The notes under the pieces: model-generated | Told to the model about the DNA's origin: nothing | Databases searched by the model: none | What the model saw: the letters and a program-made list of their open reading frames with translations, nothing else | Made by a program: the position numbers and the translations under genes | In this document: positions 18,891-20,006 of the stretch, in pieces | Layout of the letters: each line of letters opens with the position of its first letter | Position numbering within the stretch: the first letter of the stretch is position 1 | Source: Pigoraptor vietnamica | Lineage: Eukaryota > Opisthokonta > Filasterea | Reading direction: 5' to 3' | Assembly: GCA_943704525.1 (NCBI GenBank) | Contig: CALSCQ010001510.1 | Coordinates: 1-20,006, forward strand | Length of the DNA stretch: 20,006 nt

Positions 18891-19886
18891 TCACACAAAC
18901 ACATCACACATCACACACACAATATACGGCTTCGGTCTTTCATCCGCCGCACCCACCACAGTGCGCTCACGTATTCGTACGGGTCCTGGAACGTCCCAAT
19001 GGAGATGTTGCTGTGGACGGTCGTCGGGTGCGAGGCCGCCCACACGTACTGCGGGACCTGTGGTGGAAACGGGAATGGAGACGACAAAGGAAACGTTGTT
19101 GTAGGGCAGTGAGAACCTACAAGCGACATCTTCACGCAACGTTCACACCCACCCACGCACACCACACACAGTCACGCTCACGGACGCACGCATGCCCCAC
19201 ATCACACGCACAATGGACGCCGTAACGTTTAGTACGTACCGCCGTGAATGTGTTCTCCATGGGCGCGTCTGCCCATGTGCGAAGGCCGGTGAAGAAGCGC
19301 AGCGACGGGTAATTGATCGAGTCCTCTATCTCTTCGCTCGCGTTAAAGCCGGCCCCGATATGAAACTGCATGTTCGATTGGCCCTGCGTGCGTGTCAGTT
19401 GCGCGAGTGTCAGTATCAGCGTGCGTGCGCGCTTCTTGTTATGATTGTCAAACGGCGCAAATGAAACTGTGTGTTGGGCAACCACCGCGTAGAGAAAAGG
19501 GTCAACGACTACCTGCACAAGCTCACCGACATGGAGACTGCACCATAAGTGAAGAGTGGGTGCGAGTGTACGGCGAAACATTAAGCCACGAAAAGAGAAC
19601 AGTGGGAGCAGTATGACAAACCCGGAAGAAGGGTGAGTAGACAAGCACGAGAGAAGGGTTGATTGGGGGTCATAAACGCGCATTCCCACCGCGCAAAAGT
19701 ACACGTCGCCAATTAGGACATTCCTCAATACGATGCGCTGCTCGTCGCAGACGACGGTCAACACGTGGGGCCCTCCGTGTGGCACCTGCTCCATGGCCAC
19801 CGACCACGCACCGCTGGCGTCCGCGTGGCCGACGGCAGTGTGCGCACCGAGGGACACAGAGACGGACGCAAGTGGCGCACTACGCC
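16295..19886 (-). CDS. SIAE: Sialate O-acetylesterase, 10 exons, 5' end outside window
   Basis: Exons run 19886-19690, 19383-19240, 19057-18957, 18706-18644, 18358-18272, 18105-18013, 17673-17493, 17237-17185, 17023-16878 and 16638-16295. They encode about 468 aa, all in phase. The enzyme removes O-acetyl groups from sialic acids and belongs to the SGNH hydrolases. Seen: FCA|GQSNMQ with the expected catalytic Ser (fragment residue 69), [28 protein letters not shown] (229-235) and [15 protein letters not shown] with the expected catalytic His (317). The C-terminal Cys-rich segment and LPSTPF ending fit eukaryotic SIAE. The usual SSWGGT is SAKSGT here (169-174). Donors are mostly GTGCGT; GTCGGT at 16877 is the only one that keeps the conserved frame. 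The first exon here opens in phase 1 with [12 protein letters not shown], where the family has VWG before it, so the signal peptide and about 40-60 residues lie past 20006. Introns carry CA-rich repeats (sense strand). Confidence 0.85.
17336..17420 (-). other. Pol III-like boxes in an SIAE intron (not a tRNA)
   Basis: On the minus strand, a perfect B-box-type word GGTTCGATTCC (17378-17368) is followed about 25 bases later by seven T (17342-17336) and preceded by an A-box-like TAGTTTAAGCTG. There are no matching acceptor or D arms, and the A-to-B distance is about 12 bases too short for a tRNA. It may be a tRNA-derived relic or chance. Confidence 0.2.
17764..17970. repeat. (TG)n/(TGCG)n tract
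   Basis: A TG-rich microsatellite (CA-rich on the sense strand) in the SIAE intron 18012-17674. A GTGTTTGAGTGTGTGTGTCT unit repeats near 17801 and 17879. Confidence 0.9.
18805..18921. repeat. (CA)n microsatellite
   Basis: A CA-rich tract (TG on the sense strand) starting within about 40 bases of the donor in the SIAE intron 18956-18707. Confidence 0.95.
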
Positions 19887-20006
19887 CTGTGTGGACGTAA
19901 TTGGCGATTGGCGTCATCAGCGGCGATGTGTGCTCGGGTCAAGAATGCGACGCAAAACAGAAGTCAAGAAATGTGTGCGAGTGTATGTCCGCGCACACAC
20001 GCATGT
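19887..20006 (-). other. Probable SIAE intron running off the window
   Basis: On the minus strand this reads through CTGATGAC and a CACACAG acceptor into the first visible SIAE exon. An ATG at 19917 is in frame but would begin the protein inside the conserved N-terminal domain and lack the signal peptide, so it is not taken as the start. Confidence 0.5.

Noticed and set aside
19132-19917. SIAE start at ATG 19917
   Set aside because: It would omit the signal peptide and N-terminal strands, and an in-phase CACACAG acceptor lies just after it.

Overview
This is eukaryotic genomic DNA. Coding sequence is split by many GT-AG introns with good branch points and polypyrimidine tracts, there are no operons or ribosome binding sites, and introns and spacers are loaded with (TG/CA)n and minisatellite repeats. 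The protein families (SH2, C1, LRR-Roc-COR, F-box/LRR, a Kazal-type secreted protein, a eukaryotic-type sialate O-acetylesterase) and the GC-rich exons suggest a unicellular amorphean: an amoebozoan of the Acanthamoeba kind or a unicellular holozoan. This placement is inference, and no species is recognised.

Layout: (a) 1-1460, a GC-rich stretch dense in the word CAGT, with no convincing gene and a TATA/Inr-like core promoter near its right end. (b) 1527-2360, a weakly supported plus-strand gene with a plausible terminal intron. (c) 4176-2559, minus: a four-exon secreted Kazal plus cysteine-rich protein (267 aa), well supported by splice phases. (d) 4177-4466, a divergent promoter with three palindromes, two of them centred on CACGTG. 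(e) 4467-7499, plus: an eight-exon SH2-C1 protein (211 aa) with no catalytic domain. (f) 7500-8290, a spacer holding a stray LRR-like exon and tandem repeats. (g) 8291-12743, plus: a five-exon LRR-Roc-COR (Roco family) protein of about 1075 aa. (h) 12744-13693, a spacer with an A-tract. (i) 15907-13694, minus: an intronless F-box/LRR gene with one apparent frameshift and a tandemly duplicated tail. (j) 19886-16295, minus: ten exons of a sialate O-acetylesterase whose first exon(s) lie beyond the right edge.

Functional reading: SH2, C1 and Roc-COR are signalling modules (phosphotyrosine, diacylglycerol and GTP). The SH2-C1 and LRR-Roc-COR genes are adjacent and co-oriented, and the exon phases would even allow them to be one protein; the strong stop and weak donor between them favour two genes. 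The F-box/LRR protein would be an SCF substrate receptor. The Kazal protein and the esterase are probably extracellular or lysosomal. All exon models were assembled by hand from splice signals, reading-frame phase and family motifs, without transcript evidence.
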